NCBI GenBank assembly: GCA_031308135.1
Contig: JAHLJT010000631.1
Span: 31,702,271 to 31,766,270 of the forward strand
Length of the DNA: 64,000 nt
Direction: 5' to 3'
From: Acheta domesticus
Lineage: Eukaryota; Arthropoda; Insecta; Orthoptera; Gryllidae
The position numbers were made by a program, and so were the translations under genes. This document shows positions 35,128 through 45,998 of this stretch, piece after piece. Position 1 is the stretch's first letter, and the number at the start of each line of letters is the position of its first letter. The notes below the pieces were generated by a model that had not been told where the DNA came from, ran no database searches, and was given only the letters and a program-made list of their open reading frames with translations.

Positions 35128-37114
35128 TATTACTTATTTCGTATACGCACAGAAATTTAGATGTAACTATGTAGAGTGTGGCTATGCGAGATGTACCAAC
35201 ACTTTTGTTAGACTTAAAGGATCTGAGAAAAATACATAAACAAAGAAAATTTCAATTTGTTTTCTGAAAAAATGCAAATATCTGGCTATTTTGGTTATTC
35301 TGGCTTTTCTTACACTGCACCTACCGAATGAGGTGTCTTTATTTAGCAGACAGCTGACAGCATGTGACAACAAGGCTCCAATGAAGAGGCAACCCACAAT
35401 TAAATATTTGCTATTCACATGTTGCGTTATGGGACTTTTTTTGTACTTGGTGGGTAAAAAACTGTTGTACTGTGAATCCAAATATACTACACGATGTTAC
35501 TGCTGTATTAATGCGTGCTATTGTTTTGGAAAACCATTTTGTGTGGTTTTGTTCAGCATTTTTTGTGCTGCAGTCTGCTAGTCATTAATTATTACTTTCA
35601 TGGGATAAATGAAACCAGTGTGAAATCTTTTCTGAATCTTGAAACAATATTCACATTTTTTGGTGGGTTTTCATCCCGAGAATTTTATATCTGCTTTTTT
35701 TTGTTTTCATAACGAATCGCTGAATATCTTCTATCATCCTCTATATCTTTCCTCTGTTCACTTTCCACTTATGTTAGCCTAATTTCCTGCCTACTCAATA
35801 AAATTCTCTTTTCACTGCAATCTGTCCGTCCTTCGTATATTATTTCAATTGTATTATCCCTTTATCGAATTGTCTTTTCCACATTATTTACCTCCATCCT
35901 ACAACTGTCCATCATTTCTTCCCATACCCCCTTAACAACATCTATATACTCTTTGCCATATTTTACAAATAACTATATCTAGGATTTAATTTCTAAATGG
36001 TGAACTGCAAAATAGTATATTTAAATCCCCAATTCATTACATTTTTTTAAGTTCTAGAGATACTGATTCGCCAGAAACCTTGCTTCTGTTATCATGGGGT
36101 ACCGCTTTCAATTCATGCTCACTGCTCTCACTTTCCTGTTGAATCAACACAGTGACAGCAACTGGAGAGCTATTTGACTTTCATGAGAATGATTTGCCGT
36201 CATCTGATATGTTGGCAGGCCTGCGTTGGGCGCGTATCGTCCTGCAAACACCTCGTTGCTAGCCTGAAGCTGTCGATGCGAGGTGTTCGGTCATTGATTA
36301 TTTGTAATTATACTAATTAATTATTCATAAAATCGTGATAAACATTCAAATTAAAATAATTAAATCATAAATCTGAAATTATAATATCAATCTAGCGTGA
36401 TTCATTACGGAAAGAATGTCGGCACAAAATATGAATAATTGAATGAATCGGAAACACTTCCATGAAAGAGGTACGTCAACCCCAAATATTGATGTTCGTC
36501 TTCGTTAGCAACAGACATCGGAATTTTAAGCGAATATCAATTTTATGCTTTCACAATCAAATAATCATTAAAAACACTTTACTAATAGAAACTACTTTAA
36601 CTACGAAATTACAGGAAGTTTATTTTTAGTGTCTCAAAACGCCTATTCGTCCGATTAATAATTTCTTTTTCAGAGTTCTCAGCGTCTTAGTTAGGGGTAT
36701 TTGCTTTATTAGGTCGTTGAATCATTTTAAGGCATTACAATTATTTCATTTATATGCTCGGGAAAAAATCCCAAGCATGTTTAATATTTTTATCGCTGGC
36801 AATTTCTCAAATTATGAGGAACATTGGGGAAGTCGTACGCGTTGTCGAATTGCAAGGCAAGTAACGACAATTTTCGGACCTCTTTTTCAGTGAACAATCA
36901 CATTCCTACCTTTCCACAGTTTCACCATGTCCATTTAAACTCGTGCCGAATAGTGAAACGAGTTTTCGTATCGCTACGTCACACATCTCTGCCACCAGTT
37001 CGTCGAAGAAAGTAATGGCAGATTTTCAAAGGACGTCATCAGTGTGAAATCGTTTGCCTCCAAAAGTCTTTCAACAGGGTAAAAGGGTGATAACCGAAGG
37101 GAGCCAAACAACAT
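35128..37114. other. Anonymous AT-rich intron sequence
   Basis: Two overlapping frames (35182-35481 minus, 35291-35581 plus) are unrecognised. No repeat was noticed. Confidence 0.45.
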
Positions 37115-37412
37115 TTTCGGCCACTTACCTTTCCTCATAGATTTGACTTCCTCCGATTATCATGTTTTACGCTATTAAGACTTCAGAAAGGTAAACGATT
37201 TCATAGCGACAAAGACTTCTTAGAAGTCACCACTCTCTTCCACAAACTGGCGGCAGAGGTGCATGAGGTAGGAATACAAAAAACTCCTTATAACAAGTAT
37301 TTGGGTGTACATGGTGACTACGTGGAAAAGTAATGTGAATGTACATGTATGTAATCGTACAATAAACCCATCATCAAAACATGTTCATTTCTTTTTAATT
37401 CAACAACGCGGG
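37115..37412 (+). pseudogene. mariner-type transposase C-terminal remnant
   Basis: By moving between frames one can follow DLTSSDYHV (third catalytic Asp region), KGKRFHSDKDFLEV, LAAEVHEVGIQKLL and YLGVHGDYVEK followed by a stop (37332), the usual end of mariner transposases. The DNA then runs into a terminal-like stretch (cataaac…ttctttttaattcaac, to about 37412). The 5' three quarters of the element are missing. Confidence 0.8.
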
Positions 37413-37744
37413 CCCTTCCGGACGACTTCGTATAACCCCGCTCACTCCGATGCTGAACCTTGGCTGTAAGAAAGTGAACAAATCCTATTATTCACAGTGT
37501 GTAGTGCCTTCCCTATATTTTTCAGTTAAACCCCTTACCAGATTCGTTCAACATTGAGGAGAGGAGGTTAGCAGCTAAACAAAACCACACTCCAGGTGTC
37601 ACCCTGGAAAATTCTACATTTCGTTGGTATCACATTCGACTTTGTTACATTATTTCAATCTGAGACAATAAGACGTGTACACCAACTTTCCATGAGATTT
37701 TTCAGAAGGCGGATAATTTTTGGATGCATATTGTAAATTTCTAG
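37413..37744. other. Anonymous sequence with a short shared segment
   Basis: The block 37440-37490 (gaaccttggctgtaagaaagtgaacaaatcct) closely matches 60710-60755, so it belongs to an unnamed dispersed repeat. Confidence 0.45.
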
Positions 37745-38290
37745 GACTTTCAGTACCAACTATGCGGTACTGAGCCTTCTGACAATCGATTCATGAAAAT
37801 TGATATATTTCTTTTCTTTTTCTTTGCTCGATTTGCTATTACAATCTCCACTATAAGCTGTTCTTTGCACCTTTTGGCTCCCTTACGGCAGCCCTTCCGT
37901 TCCTGGGCGATGATATTCTCCGATGTGACATATTCAGATATTTTTTGTGCTATCAAAGCAGAAACTAATTTGCATATTGTATTTAGGAATGTGATTGGCC
38001 TATTATGGTTTGGTTTTCAAGTTCCATTTTGTTTAGGTTTTAGATATGTGAGTCCTTGAACGATGAATAAGTGTACTTCAGAGGGGTTGTTAAAGACGTT
38101 GTTTATTATCAGCTAGTGGTGTGGGCACTGCAGTAAGATATTTCCACCAGAAGCTATGAATACTGTCTGGTGCTGCAGCTTTCCAGTTGTGTCATTCCTT
38201 CATTGTTTGACATAATTCTTGAGGGAATACTTCTGGGTTTTCATGACAGAGTGACATTCTGCGTTTTGATTTTGAATCCACATTGCCTCA
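37745..38290 (-). pseudogene. R4/Dong-type non-LTR retrotransposon reverse-transcriptase relic
   Basis: On the minus strand, with frame changes, the order is NWKAAAPDSIHSFWWKYL, then QGLTYLKPKQNGT, NRPITFLNTICKLVSALI, ERKGCRKGAKRCKEQLI and SVPHSWY. This is the N-terminal part of the RT domain of the group whose members carry a (Q/R)KGC(C/R)(R/K)G…GCK(D/E)QL motif. The segment holding the first catalytic Asp (normally like AWIDYKKAFDSVPHSW) reads FMNRLSEGSVPHSWY, so that Asp is gone. Stops and frameshifts interrupt it and the later RT motifs are missing. The clade name is from motif memory. Confidence 0.78.
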
Positions 38291-38940
38291 GTGTTATGTC
38301 CTATGGTTTTGCTCCGTATACCCCCCTCCTCCACTATTTTCCATTTCATTTAATGGAGGGCGATTTCCTTTGGTATTTATTTCTGAGAGGTTTCAGATAA
38401 CACTGTAATAGAATAGTGCTTTTAAGATATTATAATCTACTTTATATAATATTATTGTAATTACTAGAAGAAACATTTTTTTGTTATTTCTGTAGTATCT
38501 GTGCTAAAAAGTAACATTTTGAAGGTACGTTGGTTCCTGCCAAAATGTTCATCTTTTATATTTTTCAGTAAGCAAAAACGTGCCTAAATAAAACGTCATA
38601 CAAACGCACTACCTATATTACCGAACCTATTTTCATTTAATATATACACGACTACCACCCAATAGGAGGGGGCGAAGTCAGCTTCTAGCGTAGAGTGTAG
38701 TAAACATTATTGGTTCAAATCATAAGAAAGGAGGCAAACGTCTACTATCGGCACAGATTGTGAAGCGCCCGGAACAAGACCAGCAAACTTACACAGCGGT
38801 TTCATTTCTTCAAAGCGGTATTTTTTTTACCTGGTGGTTAATAAAGCAAAGCAGGATGTATTTTCGCAAGTACTGAGGGGGTTTCGAAGTAAAAGTACCG
38901 ATATTTTAACACTGTAAAGAAAAATGTGCACTCAAATTTT
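38291..38940. other. Anonymous AT-rich intron sequence
   Basis: Nothing recognised. Confidence 0.45.
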
Positions 38941-38944
38941 GAAT

Positions 38945-38981
38945 GTTTGCAAAAAAATAATAATAATAATAATAATAATAA
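38945..38981. repeat. (AAT)n microsatellite
   Basis: About 11-12 units. Confidence 0.9.
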
Positions 38982-39214
38982 TGCCAAAAATAATTATCTT
39001 GATGTTTTAGCAAAATTTTCTCTTAACAAAATTGTACATAATAATTACATAGTTATAAATGAATATTTTTCATTTCGCGCTCTTAGTTCCGTTCTTAGTT
39101 TAGTGCAGAGGCCCCACTGCCATACACCTAGTGCTAACCGCTCTGACGATAAAGCAGTACTCTTTTGTCTTTTTAAGAGATGTACAAAATATGTCCCGTG
39201 AGTTCAAGCAATTT

Positions 39215-39840
39215 TCATCTTTATTTATTTATTTACGTCAAAAACAGTTAAAAACTGTGTGTGACGAGCTATGGGGAGAAGTGAAATGTTTGCACGTCTT
39301 CATAATTTTGTGATCTCTATCCTAAACCATATTCTAGTCGAATTCTGAATACAGAAAATGATCGTTTTTTTTTTCAAGTTTTGTTGACAAAATATTCGCT
39401 CCTATATAATAAAATATATTTTCAAAGGTAAATTAGCTATAGATTTCTGCCCTTAACCCTCATCATGTTATTCATAAAAGAATAATACTTTTTGCCGCGA
39501 TAATATGGAAAACGATAATTTGAATAACTATATTTCCCACTGAAATTCAGAAGACGTGCACAAAGAATGAAGTTACATTTATGTCCAGAAACAAAACAAG
39601 GGACCATCTCCGGATTTGCTCAAAGGATCAGGGAAACTAGACGAAAAACCTGATCGAGATGAGGGCCATCAACCCAGAAGCTGTGGTACAATACTTATTA
39701 CAGGTCCTTTAGAATTATACAGTCCAAATGATACATAATTACATTAACTATCATTGTTAAAATTAATGTTACTTTCCTTTTGATGCTCGGTATAGTCTCG
39801 GATTGTACCTCCACTTAATCCAGCAAAGTGTTACAAAGCA
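39215..39840 (-). mobile_element. Old copy of LINE family A/B, 3' UTR only
   Basis: In the same order as copy A on the plus strand: (ttta)n tail and cagttaaaaactg (39220-39265), gaagttacatttatgtccagaa (39565), gggaccatctccggatttgctca (39600), ggatcagggaaactagac, cctgatcgagatgagggcc (39650), and ttttgatgctcggtatagtctc (39778), each diverged from 12122-12660. No RT-coding part remains. Confidence 0.78.
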
Positions 39841-41345
39841 ACGCCCTTCTTTGAATGGATGTTTATACTCAATAACACTCTTTTAATTACTAATTTAATT
39901 AATAATTTAATAATTAATAATTTAAGTAATAATTTAAATACTGAGTACACAACTAAATAATACTGTACATTTCGTTATAGTAAACATATAATAATAGGAA
40001 GACAAATAAAGATTTAATTTTAAAGAAAAAAAAAGAATATACTTTCAAAAGGAATAGAATACAGAAATAAAAACAAAAAATGAAGAAATTTAATTCTATC
40101 TCGTTTATAAATCAATGTTTTAATAAAATAGTTTAAAAAAAGGATTTAATACTTTTATTTTAAGGTAATGAAAAATCGAATCGTCAGAATAATCATTATT
40201 AGAGTCCTGCCTTTCGAAACCCGTACCCTCTTAAGCTTGAACACATCATTTATGGACAACCCCTAGGTGCACACTTCAGGCACCCGACATTCGTTTCAAA
40301 AATACGCTAATTCAACATTGCGGTGCTGAAGCCTTATCTGCACGCATATAATAAGCGTTTTTTAAATATCGACCTGCAGCAAGTGGTACGTTTCGGCATT
40401 GCCATTAATTTTAGTCGTTACAGAGTTTTGCCAAAACATCGTTAACAGGGTAAATGCCAATTTCCAGGAAACGTGACATTCGATCAGAATGAATGCAGAT
40501 GTTACAGAACAAACGATGGCAAACACCAACAAATGAATTTCACAATTAGTTGCCATCTAACATTGAGATACAGAGAACGACAGCTGCATTAATCTGGCGA
40601 AGTGACAGAGGATTCACGAAACTGAACTTAAGAACAAAGTTCGTACTTCGTGTAATGATGAAAACGCTACAGAGAATGGAATTACGCAGGAAAGATTAAG
40701 AAAATGTTCAATCCAAGAACCATTTAATCGGCGACCGAACCATTTAATCACTCTGTGAGAAAAAAAGCAATTACATAAGCAATCTAAAAGTGAAGCGTAG
40801 GTGGTCCAAACCTATAAAAATTGGAATCAATGCATCTTTGAGAAATAAGTTAACTACGAAAACTCTTCTTTTTTAAAGATTATTTCCCCATTGCATTGGT
40901 GTAAACTCTTAAAAGAACGACCACCAAAGCAATATTTTGTCTGCGATTAACATTTTTCAGTTTTATCTTCTTCTTACGTACGGTATCGGCTACCATGTTC
41001 CAAAACACGAAAGTTCTGGCAATTATTCTCATATACTATTATTTCGTTTGAACTGCGGCAACTTGATGTAGCACTTTATCATGTGATCTTTCCATTTACA
41101 GAGTAATGAGGTAGACTCCAAAAGCCTTACACAGTAATCATTTAAACTGAGTCCCTCCGTCTGTCTGTCCGTCACTTGAGGTTAGACCACTCCCCGGCCA
41201 CAAATGGCGACAAGTGTCGTTCCACGCATCTATATCTCCTGGTAGGGAACTGAATCTCTGTCTTCGGATCTACACATAGAAGTTCACAGGTTTCTTTAAA
41301 AAACTTTTTTATTTTAACACAACTAAAAAGTATTTTGGGTGACTC
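39841..41345. other. Anonymous AT-rich intron sequence
   Basis: Includes a low-complexity attaatttaataatta stretch at 39885-39935. No gene or repeat seen. Confidence 0.45.
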
Positions 41346-41580
41346 ATGGCACCTAGAGGTGATGACAGCACTTTATTTCTCTCGATCCCAAATCAATTGC
41401 CACGATTCCCAGCTGGTTTCGCCTATTGCTACTCTAGAAGATTCATTGAAAAACACATTTTTGATAGCTTCAACGTGCACTCCGATTTAAACACAGCTGC
41501 ACCTCAAGGTCACGTGCTCCAATCGGGAGCTTCGTTAGGACTTATATTTTTGGTATTGGAGCTCCCGATTAGATAGCAAT
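41346..41580 (+). pseudogene. Possible jockey-type RT fragment with hairpin
   Basis: The frame includes SFNVHSDLNTAAPQGHVL, resembling the segment before and including the (G/A)PQG(S)VL motif of jockey-type reverse transcriptases, but only about 50 residues can be matched by eye. Directly after it a perfect 11-bp stem AATCGGGAGCT (41521-41531) / AGCTCCCGATT (41560-41570) encloses 28 nt. Weak call. Confidence 0.3.
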
Positions 41581-42300
41581 GTCCCCCTCTCCCTCTCGTT
41601 CATAACCTTCAAGGGACGTTTGAGCCCATTGGTGCAAGTCTGTGTATTACTATAGTCTCTTTCAGACATGAATCGATACAATTTGGTTCATCAGTTTGAA
41701 CTTCGTTAAACCTAATTTTGTAATGAATCAAAAATATTAAAAAGAATTTTAATCCGTACCTTTTAGATAACTTTCTATGCCCGAAAATGGACTGAGACGG
41801 GCAAGTGTAATGTTTTAAATTTATTTTTATTACGACTTGCAAAGCCCAAATAAAACGTTTCAGCAGGGAAAAAGCCTGGCAGCTTCATAACTAAACAAGG
41901 GCACTGCGTGATAAATATACCAGTCAAATTACACAAATAATCAAAAACTGAGTGGCGTTCGTCACTGTCATTCTCAGTATTAGTTGTCCATCTACGCATG
42001 CGGTGAACACGATAATTCCATTTACGATATTTGTACTGATTTTCTTTGTAATTAATATGTTGGCAGTGTACACAATTCTTTACCAAATATTTGTACTTGA
42101 TCCTTATCAAATAAAATATGGATAATCAGTTTTCGTACCCGAAGTAATCTCGGACCCCACGACCTCAGATACTTGCAAGTATGTACAAAATACGATTTGA
42201 TAAGATCGGAAAAGTTCATGTTTTTGGCGAAAACATGCAAATACATATCGTTGATAAATAATGAAAAAAAATAAAGTTACTTCTGTGCACTGAACATATC

Positions 42301-42305
<5 letters not shown>
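41581..42305. other. Anonymous intron sequence
   Basis: Nothing recognised. Confidence 0.45.

Positions 42306-42358
<53 letters not shown>
42306..42358. repeat. (TA)n microsatellite
   Basis: About 26 TA units. Confidence 0.95.
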
Positions 42359-42362
<4 letters not shown>

Positions 42363-42639
42363 AATATAAAGGAGATGTCTAAAAACGGACACAGTGTTAA
42401 TATAAAGAACGTTTTTGCATTTCAGCATTATAAACGACCTTTTCTGTTGCAAGAAATCGTTCATAATCGGGAGTTTTACGGCACAAATGATGACGTATTA
42501 GATTTTATGGCACGAACGATTGCGTCATCGCACATTCAGCCAATGGCAGCGAGAAAATCGGGGGAGGTAGAGGTAAACGGAACAGCCGACCACCGTTTTC
42601 TCGCACGGATGTCAAGAACCGAAACAACACAGGAAAGTT

Positions 42640-42978
42640 ACTAATATTGAAAGTTACATAATACTGTCATACACTGCCAGAAATTTCCGCATTACTTTTA
42701 ATGTAAAAGTACATTCAAGTAAGTATCATGTACGTGTATTAAATTTAATGTACACGTACAGTACGTTTAAAGTACGTGTGCATTAAATGTAATGTACGTA
42801 TACAATTAAATTTACCGTACGCGTATACATTAAATTTACTGTACATGTACATTAAACTTATTGTACGTGCACATTAAATTTAATTTACGTACATGATACT
42901 TACTTTAATGTACTTTTACATTAAAATTACTGTATGAGTGCATGAAATTTACTCTACATATACTAACTTCAATATTTA
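42640..42978. repeat. Large palindromic element built of short palindromes
   Basis: Outer arms pair over about 100 bp: left taatgtaaaagtacattc and aagtaagtatcatgtacgt (42698-42737) against right acgtacatgatacttact and aatgtacttttacatta (42887-42925), with further matches out to about 42640 and 42978. The middle is a series of 22-24-bp degenerate units of the type attaaattta-tgtacgtgtac. Probably a fold-back MITE or the body of a SINE whose head is the tRNA-like segment at 42997-43076. Confidence 0.75.
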
Positions 42979-42996
42979 AAATTTGTTGAAAGAATT

Positions 42997-43076
42997 GTCA
43001 CCCCGACCGGGATTCAAACCCGGGTCACCTGGTTTACGCCCAGTTGCTCTAACCACTATACTACCGAGAAAACCAA
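42997..43076 (-). repeat. tRNA-like segment (SINE head or tRNA pseudogene)
   Basis: On the minus strand it reads GGTAGTATAGTGGTTAGAGC (A box and D arm), an anticodon-arm-like CTGGGCGTAAACCAG, then CCGGGTTTGAATCCCGG, a perfect T arm with B box. The 5' acceptor strand (TTCTCGG) does not pair with the 3' side (TCGGGGT), and position 33 of the loop is C not T, so it is unlikely to be a working tRNA. Confidence 0.75.
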
Positions 43077-43439
43077 TTTTTTGAACATGTTCTTAGATGA
43101 ATGGCCTAATGAATTGCCCGTTGGAATTTATGCATTTGTCACCTTTTTGGACGCGTTTACGCTCGGAATTATGCCCCTCAGTCGTAAAGAATACTACGTT
43201 CTGACCTTGTTACTGAGTAACATATGTATTTTAATATTTAAATTTGTGATAGATAGTTTGGAGCATATAATGCAAAAAATGTTCAAAAAAACAAGCAAAA
43301 AATGTAGAAAAAACAAATTTAAGGGCCCTTCACCCCCGGCTCACCCCCATACTTCAGAAATTTTAATTCAATGTGTGGGGTACGAAAGAACAATTATGCC
43401 AAGTTTCAAAACTCCCGACATTTTTTCTTTCAATCACTC
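43077..43439. other. Unrecognised open frame region
   Basis: A 127-codon plus frame (43081-43464) has a hydrophobic first half and a Lys-rich middle, but no family is recognised. It ends inside the mariner-like remnant, so it is probably chance. Confidence 0.3.
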
Positions 43440-43945
43440 GTTTTTGGTCTTAACTGAGCTATAATGCCTCCGCCGGAGTACGAACGCCGTACAGTCGGTT
43501 GTGAAGCTATTAAACAGAAAACTGTGATCAATTCTCTCGACCATACAACTCCTCGCGAGAGCTTTCTGCAGTAGTCTCTCTCTTTTGTGTTGGTAGAATC
43601 TTCTGGAAGAAATTTGGGTGGACCGTTATACTCCATCCCCCGTACAAGCCAGTCTTAGCCCCCAGCGATTATCATCTCGTCCCCAAGCTAAAGGAACACT
43701 TAGGTGGCGAACGCTTCAAGAGCGACGATGAAGTCCGAGCAGAGGTCATACGCTTCCTCAACTGATTGGCGAGAGACTTCTTCGACTTATGAATACAAAA
43801 AAGCTGGAGCACCGTCTTCAAAAGTATGTCGAAAAAAATGGAGACTATGTTGAAAAATAGACAACAGTGTAAGCTTTTCAACGATGTATAAATTAATAAC
43901 AATAAATAAAGTTTTCTATTTGTAAAATACATGGGAACCTTACTT
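43440..43945 (+). pseudogene. mariner-type transposon, internally deleted
   Basis: A start-like PPPEYERRTV at 43454 resembles the N-terminus of mariner transposases. From about 43604 the C-terminus follows: KFGWTVILHPPYKPVLAPSD (the third catalytic Asp position of the usual SPDLAPSD reads PVLAPSD here), YHLVPKLKEHLGGERFKSDDEV and KNGDYVEK then stop (43858), with stops inside (after IRFLN). The central catalytic domain is deleted. The 3' end is gggaaccttacttttggtac, like mariner ends. Confidence 0.82.
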
Positions 43946-43989
43946 TTGGTACAACCCTTCTATTATTTGAGCATTTCTGAAAATGCGCA

Positions 43990-44910
43990 TTTTAAAGCTC
44001 ATTTCGTTATCGAGAAAATTCATAACCAATTATTTAAAGCAATTGAATTCACAAATCCAATAATGTATACAAATCGCTGAAAATATAAATATTAACGACA
44101 AGAAAGGTATTTCAAGAAAAGTTTAGAAAATACCTTTTGTGTGATTTTTGAAAAAAAATAACAAAAGAAACGTGAAAATAGCATTTACGTCATGTTATTC
44201 AATCCATTTAGCACCACCTTTTCAGTTTTGCTCCATTTCTTCCCAACTGCCCAATGTCTCCGCCCAAACCATATTTTTAAACTTTTTTTCAATTTTTCTA
44301 TCCCCTATTGAAATATGATTTAAAGAATAATATAGAAGAGTAAAGCCTCGTCCTACATGAACATTTTCGGTGAAACACTTGGAGGCGTTGATAAGAAATG
44401 TCGTTTAAGCCTTGCAAATGCGAAATTTGAAGGCCTTTTTTACGGAAAACCTAAGAGTTTTCGATAAACTTCATTGGGAGTAATTTGAAGCACTTCCACT
44501 CACAAATACAATAACGCAAACAAATCGCTGGAAATTTGCATATTAACGGCGTGAGAGAGATTTAAAAGAATACATTTGCGCATTGAAAAAAAAAAGAGTA
44601 AAATGGCTCTTATGTCATCTTATACAGTACATTTAGCACTATCCATACAAAAAGTTTGTAGAAAAAATTGGGAACCGTTTTGAGAAAATGGCTTTAGAGC
44701 GTTTCTCACATTGAGGAATTTCGCGTTCATTTTCCCAGAAAAAATGTAGTTTTCGAGAAACTTCCTAAGGCAGCATTTCAAGCACATATACTCATAAATG
44801 CAATAACTTACACAAATTGCTGATGATGTAAATATTAACGATGTGAGAGATGTTAAAAAAAATCACATTTGTGTAAATTTTAACGAAATTTACGTAATAT
44901 AGAACATACA
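43990..44910 (+). repeat. Family F repeat, copy 5 (partial, rearranged)
   Basis: Contains several F sub-units: caaatccaataatgtata (44053), cgcccaaaccatatttt (44261), aactcacaaatacaataacg (44497), gtcatcttatacagtacattta (44612), gagaaaatggctttagagcg (44682). The order suggests two partial copies joined. The palindromic 3' end is not seen. Confidence 0.7.
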
Positions 44911-44929
44911 ATTTTGCGCCAAGACAGGA

Positions 44930-45125
44930 TCATTTCGTTTCTTCATCTTCTTGTCTTTCTCCTCCTCCGTCTTCTTGTCTTCTTCTTTTCTCCACCGTCT
45001 CTTCTCTGTTTTTTATCCTTCTTTCTTCATTCTCTCTTTGTTTTTTCCATTTCTTCATTATTATTTATTTCTCCTCTTTCTTATTCTTCTCTTTCCTCTT
45101 TCTCTTGTCCTTTGTCTCATCAGTG
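44930..45125. repeat. Pyrimidine tract (TCTTC-rich)
   Basis: About 195 bp nearly all C and T on the plus strand. Ser/Leu/Phe-rich frames here are artefacts. Confidence 0.8.
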
Positions 45126-45346
45126 TCCCACCTAATATGATAATTGCAGGGCAGCTGCCACTCGACATTATGAAACGCATAATCGTCCAGCTGGTTCCTT
45201 CACAAAACAATTGACAGACGTCAGCGGTTCTCGTCGCTCCGCTCGTTTCATTAACCAACGTGGAGGATGCACGGAGTCGCACGCGCGGCGCGGCAACCGC
45301 ATTAGGTCGCCCGCCGCATCATCCAAGTGCACCGCGAAGGCTGTGG

Positions 45347-45510
45347 TGTCATCAAAATGGAATATCACACGGTATTTCGCGTCGTTCTCGGTTGTGTGGC
45401 TAGGAGTCGCATGATCGCCAGCACTGTTCGATTCAGTCGCGATCATGCGAATCCTAGCGGCATAACCTAGAACGACGCGAAATACCGTGAGATATTCCAT
45501 TTTGATGACA
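45347..45510. repeat. Long hairpin with 72-bp arms
   Basis: Arms 45347-45418 and 45439-45510 are reverse complements at about 66 of 72 positions, starting TGTCATCAAAATGGAATATC, around a 20-bp loop. No clear target duplication. It could be a fold-back MITE or, if transcribed, a long hairpin RNA. Frames across it (45168-45500) are not convincing proteins. Confidence 0.88.
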
Positions 45511-45579
45511 CACTCCCACGCGCCAAGAAAGAAAAACCGAAGTATAGCGCCGCGAGGTGGCCTTTGCGAAGGCTAATTG

Positions 45580-45998
45580 ATTGATTGATTCGGGTTTCCG
45601 GGCGCGTCAACTATTTAGGTCATTAGTCCGGTAAGTGTAGTGCGTGTTTTTTCTCTCGGGAGGTGGCCATGATCATTTCCCCGCTGGATGGCGAGATCTG
45701 CCGCCGACCTACCGTCGACTAGCGGGGTTTCCCCTCAACCAGGTGTCTCCCACCAGCGGGGCACCGCCCCAGCCGGGACAAGCTGTAAGCTCCCGGCTGG
45801 TCTCCCGGCATGCGTGGTAGGGTAGTGCATGTTAGTATAAGTGTGTGTGTGTGTGTAAGAAGTGTGTGTGTGTAAGAAGAGAGGATAGGACAAGGAAGAG
45901 GAAGGAAAGATCGCGCGCGGTCCGTGGCTCATTTATTAGGGTACTGCTCCGGCATTATTTAGGCATTTATTAGGGTACTGCTCCGTACAGCTCCGGCC
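45580..45998 (-). mobile_element. SINE-C copy 3, left part (tail side)
   Basis: Tail of TTGA/GATT units (45577-45590), then the family body (gggaggtggccatgatc, cgccgacctaccgtcgac, ggtctcccggcatgcg, gcgcgcggtccgtggctc) up to gtactgctccggcatt. It is cut by the LINE B insertion and resumes at 47388. At the cut, catttattagggtactgctccg is duplicated (45927 and 45964). Confidence 0.85.

Noticed and set aside
42997..43076. Functional tRNA gene (anticodon-like GTA)
   Set aside because: The acceptor strands do not pair, loop position 33 is not T, and the segment sits beside a repeat. A SINE head or pseudogene fits better.
45168..45500. 110-codon minus-strand frame
   Set aside because: Runs through one arm and the loop of the 45.35-kb hairpin and is not related to a known protein.
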